Below, in pieces: positions 13,104 to 25,954 of a stretch of DNA of 64,000 nucleotides. Every line of letters begins with the position of its first letter. Position 1 is the stretch's first letter. The position numbers were made by a program, and so were the translations under genes. This stretch comes from Bombus terrestris. Taxonomy: Eukaryota > Arthropoda > Insecta > Hymenoptera > Apidae. The stretch lies in the NCBI RefSeq assembly GCF_910591885.1, contig NC_063277.1, positions 434,001 through 498,000 of the forward strand, read 5' to 3'. The notes beneath the pieces were generated by a model that saw nothing but the letters and a program-made list of their open reading frames with translations, was not told the origin of the DNA and ran no database searches.

Positions 13104-13840
13104 GAATAGTTAGTAATCAATTTTAGTAACCGCAGGAAGTTTAGGAATGATGACTCAATATATTGAAATGATGTAATGATTATAATGGAATTTAAGAGAC
13201 TGAATGTGTCTAATAGTAGCTTTTATGTTCCTATTGCAAAACAGTTTAAATTGCTTCAAATTATTCGTTAAACAAAGAGAACAAATATTTATATTTATGT
13301 GAATTTTTTATTTAATAGATTTCACGTTTTCTGTATCACTTTATTTTCATACAATGGTACATAAAAAACAAAACAAAAAAATATTTTTTGGCTTATAATT
13401 TTGACATGATTTTCTAATTGAATGAAATAGTGCAAAATTTTAAACAAATTTTTAAAAATTATACCTACTAATAATTTATGTACAACAAAACAAAATAGTC
13501 GCCATTTAAGGGTAGTATCATAGAATATTGCGTATGTAGAATATTATAGTTATAGTTTATAGAGGATTGCATTACTTGCTTGATAAATTGCATTGTAATA
13601 GCGAAACAAAATCAAATTGTGCCAAATTAATTAATCGTTTTTATATATAAACAAACTATTATTTTATACATCTGAAGTTTGAAAGTTTAATTCTGGATAT
13701 GTACTTTAAATGAAATACATTTTCGTGCAATGAAAAAGTAATAAGTTGAGATTTTCAATAACTTGAACAGTGATAATTTTCATACCCTTGTATCATTTAA
13801 CTCAAACCTTTGTATTATACCTGACTCTAATGTACTGTTA

Positions 13841-13846
13841 AATAAA
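13841..13846 (+). terminator. Candidate poly(A) signal for USP30
   Basis: AATAAA about 740 bp after the USP30 stop codon. It is the first clear canonical hexamer downstream on this strand that I noticed. The transcript end is inferred. Confidence 0.35.
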
Positions 13847-16730
13847 AGTAAAATTATGTTTTTATAATAATTAAATTGCAATGTTACGTTAACGCTTGTT
13901 TATTAATAACATTCTTTATTTCTCACAAGATTAAATAAAAAAATTACAATAATATCCACCACAGTGAGTGATTATATTTATTTTATCTTAAATTTATTTT
14001 AAAATATAAACTTTTATTATATGGTTGAAGATAAAGCAATAAAAGATACTAAATCTTAAATATTTAGATTTCAATTTCATAAGAAAATAGAAAAAATAGT
14101 CTTGCAAAATTGAAGTTCAAATAGCTTTCAAATTAATCGTTTTCTCACCCAATAACTTAATATTTTTGTCTAGAGATTTAAAAACGCATTGATCGATTGT
14201 ATAAATAAAAATATGTAGTTCAATTTTTAGAATTGCAGATAATTCTGAAATTTTTCAAATACCCTTACACCCAGAGCAACTACTGTACCATGTAGTGCAC
14301 TATTACTATTTTAAAAATATTTTAACTTTGCCTAATAAAATTTTCATATAGAAAAATTCTATACATATATGTATGTAAATAATTATATAGTACTTTGTAC
14401 GATAAGTATATACATGAATTTTTGATTCGCTATAATACGAATAAAGATGAAATGCTAAAGAGTTGAGTAAAGTTAAATAAGTATGAAGAGAATCGATCTG
14501 TTATGTATTGTTAAAGTATGGCGTTATGACATATTGACACAGCGACATGCAGCATGGGCACGGTTTCGGTCGTAGATTACAAGTGTGCAAACTTTCGTAG
14601 TAGAGTGAGACTCTTTGTGACCTGGTAGTGTTGGTCGATTTGTCCGCAGCAAGGTGCTACAATCGAGAAGTTAGAATTTGTTGTTTGACGCCATTATATA
14701 AATATAGTCCGGGTCTAGTTGCCTCTGTCTGTTTCTCTCTCTCCTTAGTGCACGTGTAACTATATACTGAGGCAAATTGAAAAAGACTTTATATGCCAGC
14801 GCCGTCGATGTCTTACGAAAAAATTGCGCGAGGTTAAAAAAGTCGAATGTATATAGACTAAAATAATAGTGTTAGTGAAATAAATACACAAGTTTAATAT
14901 GAAAAAATATGAATATATGAAATAATGATTAATGAAGTTCACAAAAAGGGAAAGGTAAATTTAAAATATTTGCAAACATTTTTGTCGTTTGTTTTATTCT
15001 TATGGATAAAGAAGATATAGGTATGTATTTCTTACATTTCAATAGAAGCATTAAATTAAATTAAATTCAGTCAAATAGATTTATTAGTTTTTTTCATAAT
15101 TCACAATATATTACTATATGAAGAATAGAAATATGTAGAATAGAATTGATATATTTTACATACAATTGAACAGGATCAATACAATGTTATTCTAATATAT
15201 GAAGTACAATGTAGAATTAAATATAGCAATGTAGAAATATTTTATGTACAATGAAATAGAATTAATACATCACTGATGTGAGCAATTAATTTACATGTAG
15301 TTCGCAGGCAAATTAAAAAAATAGTAATATTTATATTAATAATAAATAAATAATATATATGTAATGAAATAATAAAATTTATATATACATAGCTAACTTA
15401 ATTTTAATACAATTTCATTTGCACTCTTCTCTTAGAAATCCACATAGTTCTAAGTCAGCTGTAGTTACTATTGTTTCTGTTTCTCTACATGCAGTTGAAC
15501 AATTGTAATGAAGCATATTCATGCATGGAAAAATAATAGCATGCAGAATTGGGTAAAAGATTTTCTTGTTTTAGGTTTTTCACTATATCCTTTAAAAACT
15601 CTACTTTCTTTCAAGCATGCAACTCATTGTTTTAATGTCTTATTTTCTTTTGTTGTTGAGAGCAGTTTTCTTTTGAGATTTGCTAAACTCTTTTTTGTAT
15701 GTTGTGGAGTGTTCTTATTGTTATGGACAAAGAAAATTATCTCATACACAGTTTTGGATTGTTACTTCTTTCTTGGATTTGTACTCTTTGATATATTATA
15801 TGGGGACCAATACTTATCAACTGCAATAAGAAATAATGTTCAATATTATATATAAAGATTTTAATCCTTAAATATTAACATTTTATATTACATAGTCATG
15901 CTCAGTAGGATTACTCGTTAATATCTCCCATAAAACTCTGTTTTTCATAATAGTACATTCAGATAGAAAGATATATCTATAGGATTGCGTAAAAGTAAAG
16001 TAAATATGAAGTATAATTGAAACTTCTTTCAACTTACGTATTTCTTCGATATTTATAGGAGAGTCATTACATTTTATGGCAAAATATTCAGGTTAGGGAA
16101 TTTTTTCTATTGCTGAAGATGATGCAGAAACATGTTCATTATTATCTGAAAACAATCAGGTTTCATATTATTGCAGTATACTACAAAACTGTTTTTAGGG
16201 AAATGAGCAGAACACATAAAACTGCTATTGCTCAGTTTCTATCCTTCCAGACCTATTAATTTGACCCACTATTTATAATGGTAATCACAATGCTTTATCT
16301 CGTGGAAATCTAGACATAATTATATGCAAATTAAAACAGAAAATATCAAGGCTATTGTAAATTGAATAAAGGTTGTGTACTTGTTCAATATCGCATTTGT
16401 TTAATTGTTGCTCAAATTATCGTAAATTACATATTTACCCCGAGTTAGAACTAAGCAGTAAACTTTCTCTTGTATAAAACACTCGTACAATAATAGAGAA
16501 TACAGAACAATACATTTCACACAAAGCTTATTTCACACTGATATATCGCATGTCCCTTAGTGAGTGACAACTTGACAAGTAATAAAATAGTGAGCGCTGC
16601 GCACTAGTAAACTTTTGTAATGTTCTGACAATATTCTTTAGTTCTCTCTGTTTCTCTACTCGTCTCTAATAGTGAGAATTGATATCAGTGGGAAAGGGGA
16701 ATAAAATACACCGGTTAACCTGTGGTGGCG

Positions 16731-16745
16731 CTATGTACCAAAGTC
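16731..16745 (+). promoter_or_regulatory. CTCF-like motif upstream of GLE1
   Basis: TGTGGTGGCGCTATG resembles the insect CTCF core GGTGGCGC(T). It lies about 480 bp upstream of the GLE1 start codon. By-eye match only. Confidence 0.3.
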
Positions 16746-17214
16746 CAATATAGCCGTGATCAACTCGACATCGTGCTCGGCGTACGAGAATTCGTGTGAA
16801 AATTCGCTTGCGTATTCATAGAATATATATCAGTGCATGCGAGTGATGCGAACATGCGAACATGCGAACTGATGTCACTTGCTTTTGCTTTTGCTAGCTT
16901 AAGTTTATCACTTTTGGCGTACAGTGTTTGGTATGATTGAAGAGTAAATGGTGTGTAGTGGTATGTTGCTACGTTTTTACTAAGATGCAAGATGTTAATA
17001 TTCTAAAATAATGTTGATATAAACTTTGTTATGGTGTTAGTATATAATGCTATATTAGTATACTTTGTAATAGTACGTATACATGTTTGTATATGGAATA
17101 AATTTAATCGAGTATAAATTTATAGGTTATACTTGCACCTGCAACCTTTTGTAAATATCCGATCTTTTGAGATTTATTACTTCATATTTTATTTTTTGTA
17201 ACGTAAATGCAGAG

Positions 17215-20200
17215 ATGCCTCATTTTGTAAGCACTAAAGACAAAATTGTGAGTATAACTAAATAATAATATTATAAATTTTTACAATTTAGTAATATTAT
17301 ATTTTGATCTTTTGGCAGGTGCAAAATATGGAGAATATCGCTTCTGATTTTGCTTGTCTTAAAGTATCTGCTTTGCAAAAAGCTTCTCGTATATCAGGTG
17401 AAGTGGATAAAATTACAATTGGTCCCGATTCAATAGTGAATGAAAGTGAAAGTGAAAGATCAGAAAATATAGAAAATGAACAGAATTCTTGTAATATTAC
17501 AATTCCACAAAAATCTGTCTACCCACAGCATAAAATCTATATGCAAAGTGGTATTACCTTCTCAGTTAAAAAGATTCTCTTAGAAAGCGAATATCAAAGA
17601 AAAGAAGAAGTTCAGGTAATACAGATATATTTTTATTTTTATTGTACTTTCAAAGAAATATAACTTCTGTATAATATAATTTGCATGCAACATGTAGCTT
17701 AATCAATAGATATTATTTTGTTTCATTTAATTATTTAGAAGTTTGTTTCTCTCATCAATTTCAGTGATTTCTGAATATGTTGTCAGGGGCATGACTGTGA
17801 ACAACTTTTTCCTATGTGTAAAACCACCGCTTGGCTCTAGTTTCTAACCTACATATTTGAAAAAAAAACTGTTGGTACCACAATAATGAATTCTGCCTAT
17901 AACTGTGTATCCATAGCAGCATATGCGTTAGTTTGGTTGCCGGTCGCCTTATGGCAGCGGCCGGATACAATCTAATTTAGACCTAACTCTTACCTTTTGT
18001 TTATAATATACAGGGTGTTTTATGTAAGTGGAAACGCTAGAATATATCACGAGAGATTAAAAATGTAACAAAAGTTGTTTGGTTCAAATGGATATCATAT
18101 CCCTTTGCGGACGGAACAGTTTTAAGTTAACTGTACCGTGGGACCGAGCTGTTGCCGCGATAGTCATATAAAATTGCCAGCGCACATTCCTGTTTAGACG
18201 CGATTTTCGTTCATAGCATTCCAAGATATTAAATTCTAGACATATGTATGTACACAGATTCTCCACAGAATAAGTAAAATGACACACATATGAGTCTTAT
18301 ATATACGCATATATGAGATATATGAGTTTCTCGACCATAGCGACGTGTTTACGTGGGACCCATATATGAATCTTTTGGCTCTATCAGTTGTTTTCGTCAA
18401 ACTCTTATATGAGATCCTCGGCCAAATTGATGGTTTACGCAGAACGCGTATATGTGGTGGTAGTCCGCAAAGGGATAAGGTGCAAATTATATTTTGACAG
18501 GTTGTGGGGGAAATTTTATGGTCAACTTCATTTTTGTAAATAGAACTATATATTTTTTAATGTATTAATCGATCCATCACCGCATTTTTTGTAAAAAAAT
18601 ATTAATTAAAAGTATCAATGAAGAATTATTAGTTTAGCAGATATTTTGACTTCAATTTATCAAATTTAACATAGGAAAGACACGGAAAGATGCAAAGCAG
18701 TATTCTTATGTTTACATTGTCTTTGTCTTTCATATGGTAAATTGATACGTTTTACCGTTATATATTATATGTTAAATTACATACGTTAAGTTTTGCAAGA
18801 TTTTTTTTTATAACTTTATTCCCTCATGAAATATTTTATTTTCAGTTAAACGGAACACTATATATAACACTATATATAAAAACTCTATATATATAAACGA
18901 GGGTTGGACGAGCATGGGTATATTGCATGGTTCCTTTAAATGGATGCTCAGCTGCATATGTGAGGTTGCAAGAAATGTCTGTTATAACTCAATTACAAGT
19001 AAATATCATCGATGTATTAGTGTTGAGTTACATTTTCTAACCCTTTGACTGGCAATCTTTGCATAAAGTAGTGATAGATTACTTAAAAGATAATAACAGA
19101 GATCTATGCTGAGGTAAAATTTTTGAAGACATTTCTTACAGCTTCACATATGCAATTGTGAACGAGGTTTTTATAAAAGCTGTTTATTTAGATTCGTAAA
19201 GTATGATACAAAGATAATGAGATCCATGTAATAACTAATGAATGCAAACAGATTGTCAAGTGGTGAATATGTCAACTATGCTTGTGACTGTGTCACAGAT
19301 ACACATATATATGCAGGATTCATTGTCCTTTTGTTTTTTGCGAACATCTCGGAAACTAAGTTCAAACAGTGATTACATGTATAGGAAAAAGTTGTTCAGA
19401 ATCATGCCTCCGACAACATATTCAAAAATTATCAAAATCAGTGAACAGAGTAAACTTCTAAATAATTACCTTTGTTTCCTATGGAATTTTTGAAAAGCAA
19501 TATTTTGTAAATGAATATTATGGACAATTATGTGAGTAATTATCCTTTTTCAACTGTGCGAAGATTCTACAAAATATACTTAATGAAAATGTGCTATGGA
19601 AACAAAAAATATATGGGATGTATATAATAGATGAGGACAAACTTTAGAAGCATATAGTACTCGTCAAAACAAGCAAAACGGTTTTAATAAATATGAATTA
19701 AAAAATCATCAATTTCTGTTACAAAGTGGTTTTTTCAATAAGACATTATCTTTACAGCTCAATTTAATATACACTCAGGCATGTTTTCGCATAGAAGCAT
19801 ATCACACATTGAGAGATCTCTGGCATTTCATTTATCTCTTAGCAGCAGTTTTCAATTTGTTGTATCAACTCATTTAACAAAGCAACTGGTTTACTACACA
19901 CTATACTTTTATACACTTGCATAAGTGTATAAATATCTTGCAACTCGGAAACTAATTGTTTTTGAACTCATGTTTATTAAGACCAGTTTTGATGAATATT
20001 ACATGGTTCCAAAGTTTGTTCACAACTTTTATATACACATCTGCTAATAGTCAAAATAATGATGTTTGATGAAAATTGAAAACTTTTGCTAGGCAAATAA
20101 AATTTTTAAAAATTAATCTATGAAAAGATATATATGTATAAAGTAGTAATATAAATTGTTCTATAAATAACAAACGTATAAAATTATAAAAAATGTGATT

Positions 20201-22389
20201 TTTTTAGAAAGAAATTGCACGTCATTGGCAACATATGAAAGAAAATGGGAAAGTTATACAGAAACGTATGGCAATATCACGTTCACATATGGCTAAAGAA
20301 CGTGAACGCAAAAGTAAGGAGAACTATGCATATATACTAGCAGAAGAAAGAATGGCAGAACAGGAAGAAATACGTAAAAGACATGAACGACAGAAAGAAG
20401 TTGAAGAATACAGAAAAGAAATGAAAAAGAAAGAAGAATTGACCAAAGAAATAATGATTTTAAGAAATATATACAACCAAAAAAATAATGATTTTAAGAA
20501 ATATGCAATGGAACATCATGATGTCATAGCACTTTCTGAAAATTGTAAAGACAAAAATTCTTTTGCCATACTATTATCTTCTTATGATACAAAATTAGAA
20601 GAGTTGCACCTCCAATTGAAGTTTATAGATGAAAAAGTTAAGGTAAAAAGTAAAACAATAAAACTTTATTAAATATAGTATACGAAAAATACAAAAATAT
20701 ATATGTATATGTGTTTTATTCATAGATAGGTGAAATAACACCCGCCGATTTGAATATTATGGTAAAACTGGTTCAACAAATTGATGAAATGTTAAGTATA
20801 TTTAAATCAGAAATAGGTAAGTTTTGTACTATATATTATGTCTTTTCTTGTTAGATTTTGTGCAAACACACAGTTCTTTATTGTTTATATTATGTATTTT
20901 ATATATTGTTTTTTTATACTCCTTAGATAAAATAAATGTTCGGTGTGAGGTAAATTCAACTGGAGCAGAAAATACAACACATTCTCATACGACACAATTG
21001 TCAGATTCACAACAGGCATTTAGCAACAGTCAAACAGTTCACGAGCCAATTATTTCAGAACAAACAAATACTGATAACGAAGTACAAAAATATGAAGACG
21101 AAGAAAAAAAGGGAAATATGCAAACAGAGAACATGGTTTCTACAAATATTTCACAAGAAACATCTCTAATTGTTAATGTAGAAGGAAATGTATCAACGAC
21201 CGAATCAGATAAAGGTAAAATAAGTTTGTGCCATAATTGTAGTTTATGTTCTTAATAAATTAGTGATAAATACATACCATTTTATTTACAGATCATTTGT
21301 ATAAATATGTCGATAAAGAATTGTTAGAAATATATGTGAATAATAAAAAATTTTTAGAAAATTATGTAAAAATATTTGATGAGTTTTTACAATCTCCAAA
21401 TACGAAAAAATTTAGATTTGAATGTCAAAAAGCAATAAATATACCTGTAAATGCAATATCTGGCATTAATCAACAACATCTGACAGATAAATATGAAAGA
21501 TTACATATTCTGCTTATGGGGAAATCTTGGCCAAATGTTAATGAACATCCATATGGGGCAGATTTTTGTAAAAATATTCTAGCTAAAAAATTAGTTGTAT
21601 GTAATTTCATATAAATCTTATATTTGTATCAAGTATTTTAAATTATAACATTTCATATATGATCCATTTTTATAGAATCAAGGTGAGACGCTTGTTTCAA
21701 GTAAACCAAAGATGGCATTTCCCATTGCAGCTATAATCGTAGCTCTTTGGAGCGATCATTCCGATTTCGGAGATTTACTTTTATCACATTTTTACGATGT
21801 TTGTCCATTTACGGTTCCTATCTTTATGCCAAGAATGGTAGGACAATCGGATGATGATTATTATAAATTAATGGGTTATAAATATGCTGAAGATGGCACA
21901 ATTGAAAAGCATGATAAATTTTTGAAAAGAATGTCCGGTTTAATGAGACTGTATGCTTCTATTACTATCACGACTCAAAGGAAAGGAATTACTAAAACTA
22001 ATCCACATGGACTCCAAAATGCATGGCGATGGTTGGCTGCTATTTTAAATTTTGGTAATATAGATATCTAGAAAGTTACAGAAAATTATATTGAAGTCTT
22101 ACTAATATTTTGTAATTTTGTTTCAGAACCGCGAAAGGAAATATCAGATCTTTGTGCAACTTTCTTATTGGATATGCTTGAAGTTGCTGGAAATACATTA
22201 TGGATTGCTTATCCAAAACAATTCCATAAGTTGTTAATTTTATTGTCGGAAGAATATTATCCACGCATGAAAAATGTAGGATCTATCGGCAGTGGTCCAT
22301 TGGTACGACTTGAAGAATTTTTGAGAAATAGTTTAGCAAAAGGTTCTATATCCCCTCCTGATGGTCAACTTCCTCCAAATTTTTGGTGA
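17215..22389 (+). CDS. Gle1: GLE1 mRNA-export mediator, 696 aa
   Basis: GLE1 sits on the cytoplasmic face of the nuclear pore and, with inositol hexakisphosphate, activates the DEAD-box helicase Dbp5/DDX19 to release exported mRNPs. Eight exons: 17215-17247, 17319-17615, 20208-20642, 20726-20816, 20927-21214, 21292-21596, 21676-22054 and 22127-22389. All borders are GT..AG and they give 697 codons including TGA, close to the vertebrate length. Residues about 111-255 are Lys/Glu/Arg-rich and predicted coiled coil (RERKSKENY, EEIRKRHERQKEVEEYRKEM). Residues about 286-381 are a disordered Thr/Gln/Glu-rich linker. The C-terminal GLE1 HEAT-like domain runs from about 385, with KPKMAFPIAAIIVALWSDH, FMPRMVGQSDDDYY, GYKYAEDGTIE and NPHGLQNAWRWLAAILN, and ends in LPPNFW. 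The 33 bp first exon is supported by a good donor (GTGAGT) but is short. The rest is very safe. Confidence 0.93.
17750..17975 (-). repeat. Dispersed repeat copy A
   Basis: Read on the minus strand, it resembles 27930-28110: a GGCAACCAA block, then ATAGGCA-ATTCA, then a T-rich stretch, then TAGGAAAAAGTTGTTCA. It has diverged by substitutions and small gaps. Confidence 0.6.
18011..18640 (+). mobile_element. Degenerate element with ACAGGGTGTTTTATGTAAGTGG end
   Basis: Begins with a sequence of the type often seen at ends of mariner/Tc1-related hymenopteran repeats and continues beyond the nested insertion (AGGTGCAAATTATATTTTGACAGG...). The right-hand boundary is unclear, so the end given is approximate. 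No transposase remnant is seen. Confidence 0.4.
18100..18475. mobile_element. 376 bp MITE with 13 bp terminal inverted repeats, TA target duplication
   Basis: Left end TCCCTTTGCGGAC (18100-18112) is a perfect inverted match to GTCCGCAAAGGGA (18463-18475). TA flanks both ends (18098-18099 and 18476-18477). It carries no coding capacity and is nested in an older repeat inside the GLE1 intron. Confidence 0.75.
19316..19445 (+). repeat. Dispersed repeat copy B
   Basis: TTTTTGCGAACATCTCGGAAACTAAG, then GTATAGGAAAAAGTTGTTCAGAAT, then CATATTCAAAAATTATCAAAATC. It aligns over about 110 bp with 27995-28100, with the same block order and spacing. Confidence 0.7.
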
Positions 22390-22546
22390 TGATAATACCG
22401 CTGAATCAATTTCTTTAATTTCTAATTATAAATTTCTGACTGTTATCGATACTCGTAAAACATTATCGGATATTGCAAGAATTTTCTCGCGCGAAAATAT
22501 TTTAAAGTAATTTGTACATATGAAAAATCATTATTCGAATGCCATA

Positions 22547-22552
22547 TTTATT
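22547..22552 (-). terminator. Candidate poly(A) signal for the phosphonate-binding-like gene
   Basis: AATAAA on the minus strand, 108 bp past the stop codon at 22660 and 158 bp from the GLE1 stop, in the 270 bp gap between two convergent genes. Confidence 0.45.
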
Positions 22553-22659
22553 AAACTTTCAATATGTGAGAAAAGAATGCAAAAAGATGTAAAAATAATA
22601 AGTGATGTATGTATAATTATGCGTATGCCTAGAAGTAATACAATACGAATAACATAATC

Positions 22660-24551
22660 TTAGTAGTATGGTACACTTGTAACTACAGATTTTACACCGT
22701 CAAAGTTGTATAATTTTTCAAAATTTGTGGCAAATCTAGTAATCCCAAAAGGAGCGAATCTATCTATCCATTCTCTGTCTTGATTTATATTTAGTAAGTA
22801 AGTTGTAATTTTTCTTTTGAGGACGTCTACAAATAGAATGAAAAGTAAAAATCATAATTCATTGCATAAAAGAATTACAGTATAAATGAAATACGACCTA
22901 TACATTTTTACGCCTAAAACTTTTGTACCTGAAAGTGTTTTCTTTATCATGATGCGATAAGGTGGTAAAGGTCCTAAACTTGTTAAAATATGAAGCGAAT
23001 TGATTCCTGGTAATGTGTCTTTGTGGCATTTAATAACAGGAGATTCTAAAATTCCAACTTCTGCTTGTTTTCCTGCAACCATTTGTAAAGCAGCAATCTG
23101 TGTATCAGTATCTGAAAATTGAATTTATAATTCATTTAATCATTTTTATAGTATACTGAAAATAAAAAGCATGCTCTTAATGTAATATACGAACCAAGCA
23201 TGTTGCCGAAAAAAGCTGGGCTTTCACCTTTCGTGTATAAGTAATTAAATAACAATGCTGCTACTCCACTATTTTTCTTTCGATCTGGGAGAGAACATCT
23301 GTGACCGCGAAGATCTGTAATATCCTATAAAAACCTTTCTCAAATCAATATACTTATACTTTTATTTAGTTGTAACTACAATTGTATATTTGAATTTGAT
23401 ATTTACTTGTACGTGTAGCGCGCGGTCTGTAGCTACAACAACATCAGCATAAATGCACGATGAGTTGTCTTTATTAAGATGATGTTCGAAACAGAAACTC
23501 ACAGGTAGAAGTTCACCATCTTCCCAGTCTGCACTTGCTGATAAGATAGCTGAAAAATATGAATTTACTCTATTATTTGATTAATTACAACTTAACAGTT
23601 TTCACATGCATTACATACGTATTTATGTAGGTAGAATGATAGGAAAGAAAAGAATTAACAGAAGTCCTTATACACTATTACATATAAAAATTAGGTTGAG
23701 ATAATAATAATAGCATACCAATATCCACAATTTCTTTTGCAACTGGTCTGTCACTTCTGGGTTCATACAACAGTACTACAGGTTTTTCGGTAACAACTTC
23801 GATTGCTTCTACAAGCACTTCGAATAAGCCAATTGGTAGCGAAGGTACAAGATGCGTTGTTAAAACAAGTGAACGTTCACTCAATAGCGGACTAGAAAGT
23901 GGAGGACATTTTCGAGGAACAGCAACATTCGAGGGTTTTTGAAAATTCTGAAAATACGTTAACAGTATTTGATTACTTAAATGACTTAGTACGTATAAGA
24001 TCTGTATATGATCTGTATATGTTGACAAATATGATAAATACAAATTTACATAAAGGCTTAAATTTAGATTTACCATCCAAAAGAAAATGCCGCAATTATT
24101 AGTAAAATGATAAGTAATTATTATGTATTATGCATTATGTATGATTGAAACTTACAAATTTATCGGCAATGGGAATCATTTTGTATTCTGCAACATTTTG
24201 ATGTAGAGTAATATCACTAAAACTTTTTGACTCTTTGTCTTCTGTTTTAAGTTCTTCCACTCTGAATTCAATATTTTTTAATTCTGCGATTGTAGGCTTC
24301 ATTTGCTGGTATTCTGATTTTGAAATTTTGGAACTTCCAATTTCTATTTGCGTTTTTTCTTGTTTTTCACTTTCTTCCAAATTTTTTTGTTTTGTTTTGA
24401 TTTCGTAACTGTCATTCGTAATTTGACAATTTTCATGAGAAAAGGTTGCGATATTTATTGATTTTTTCATAATTATCGAAGTATCTTTTGATTCCAAATG
24501 AACTTCATTCTCAAGTAAGTTATCCTTCGATGCTTTTGTCATAGGAAACAT
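22660..24551 (-). CDS. Protein with periplasmic phosphonate-binding (PhnD)-like domain, 415 aa
   Basis: Six minus-strand exons (24156-24551, 23719-23947, 23407-23549, 23195-23324, 22929-23111, 22660-22826) join with GT..AG borders to 416 codons including TAA. Residues 1-135 are hydrophilic, Lys/Glu/Ser-rich and probably disordered. From about 155 the protein looks globular: LVPSLPIGLFEVLVEAIEVV, LLYEPRSDRP, ILSASADWEDGELLPVSF, YADVVVATDRALHVQDITDL, then RGHRCSLPD, SGVAALLFNYL, FFGNML, QIAALQMVAGKQAEVGILES and LTSLGPLPPYRIMIKK. The order (initial strand-helix; DLRGH plus polar loop; SG-helix; FFG; AALQMVAGKQAEVGI) resembles type-2 periplasmic binding proteins such as bacterial PhnD. That is my inference from pattern, not a search. 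There is no signal peptide or membrane segment. A splice acceptor 30 bp before the ATG suggests a non-coding 5' exon. Structure safe, family moderate, function unknown. Confidence 0.8.
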
Positions 24552-25915
24552 TTTGTCGTATGATTTTATATTTTAATCTGGCAACAGGAAATTTTTAAAA
24601 AGCTTCAAAACACAAAATAAACAAAAATATTACGAATTAAGAAATAAAGTGAAATAAAGTACAGAAATGACAAAATAATGAGAAATTAGCGTAGCTCACA
24701 ACAACGTTGACTTCGATGAAACTTTCAGCATATATATAATTGAGATCAATCTACAAAATGTATTTTTAAAATTTTCATTACAGGCTCAGATAAAAAAGTT
24801 GTAAAAGGCGACTTTTACTATTTTCTTTGTGATTTTAACCAATTATAATTTTTTAAAAATTGTTTTTATATGTCATTTAATAAACTAATTCACCTAATTT
24901 CCAAAAAAAAATCAAATCGTCTAGCCCAATTTAAAAACAATTATTCTGTTTTAAAGAACAGATGATTTTCAGTGTGACCGATTCATATATATTTTACGAT
25001 AACGCATAATTTAAAAAAAAGTATACGTATATTATCAGCAATATGAATCAAATATAAAACAAAGTTAGAAAAACATAGTGGATGTTATAAATATAATAAA
25101 CATAACAATAAATCGTGATAAATAAATATGTATTAGTGCTCCTTTAATAACGATCACGTAGGGGAAAATTTATAAAATATGTACATAAATTTGTTAAGGT
25201 TCCTGAAGAAAAATTGCTAACAAATTATTAATATATGCCATATAAAATAATGTTTACAATTAAGAAGTCCATTTTTCGTTTTACTGTACTGTAATTAACT
25301 TGTACGGTAATCTTATCGGTATTAGTTTTTGTTCTTAATTATGATACAAAATAAGGCGGTGAAATTCCATGATAATTGTTTTTATATAATTCGTCAGAAG
25401 AACACATTTGTATATTTCCCTTGTAAGCAATAATTACAATAATGTTAGATTTGTAAATAGTGTACACATGAAGCTTGTTTGAATTATCATAAATATTTCT
25501 TCGGTAATTTTAAACGAGAACTAAAACGAAATAGGAAAAATAAAATAATCCAATTATAAAATACATATATATATATATAGTATAATATAATATAATAATT
25601 AATTAATTATATATATACTTATGATAATTTACAACGAAAGAAGTTTAAAAAAATCTCGGATAATAAAATTTGTATGTATTTTTACATAAAGTATCACCTC
25701 CTGCTTACTTATATTGTACGTATAATACAACACATAATATATTGAAACAGTTTGTCAACATTGTATCTGATATTTTCATACATTTCAAAAGTATAAGTGG
25801 CGAACTATATACAGTGATGAACAGAAGTATTAGCGCAGACAAGATAAAACTCTATGTAAATCTTTAAAGCATAATTTTTATCAAATTCCTTTGAAAAATA
25901 TAATTTTTGGTCTAA

Positions 25916-25954
<39 letters not shown>

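Larger units (their letters stand above)
13104..17214. other. Intergenic between USP30 and GLE1
   Basis: A 4.1 kb AT-rich stretch. The left part should carry the USP30 3' UTR and the right part the GLE1 upstream region. A 115-codon open frame at 15508-15855 and a 50-codon open stretch near 16100-16260 were examined; neither has homology features I recognise. A plausible donor follows ATGGATAAAGAAGATATAG at 15003-15021, but no convincing downstream exon was found. Confidence 0.5.
17616..20207 (+). other. Repeat-rich second intron of GLE1
   Basis: A 2.6 kb intron in a gene whose other introns are 65-110 bp. It carries an antisense copy of a dispersed repeat (17750-17975), an older element starting near 18011 with TACAGGGTGTTTTATG, a 376 bp terminal-inverted-repeat insertion within it (18100-18475), and a sense copy of the dispersed repeat (19316-19445). 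The insertions are the likely cause of the expansion. Confidence 0.7.

Noticed and set aside
16085..16260. About 53-codon open stretch (MSRTHKTAIAQFLSFQ region) with splice-like borders
   Set aside because: No consistent start, donor or downstream exon could be assembled and no family was recognised.
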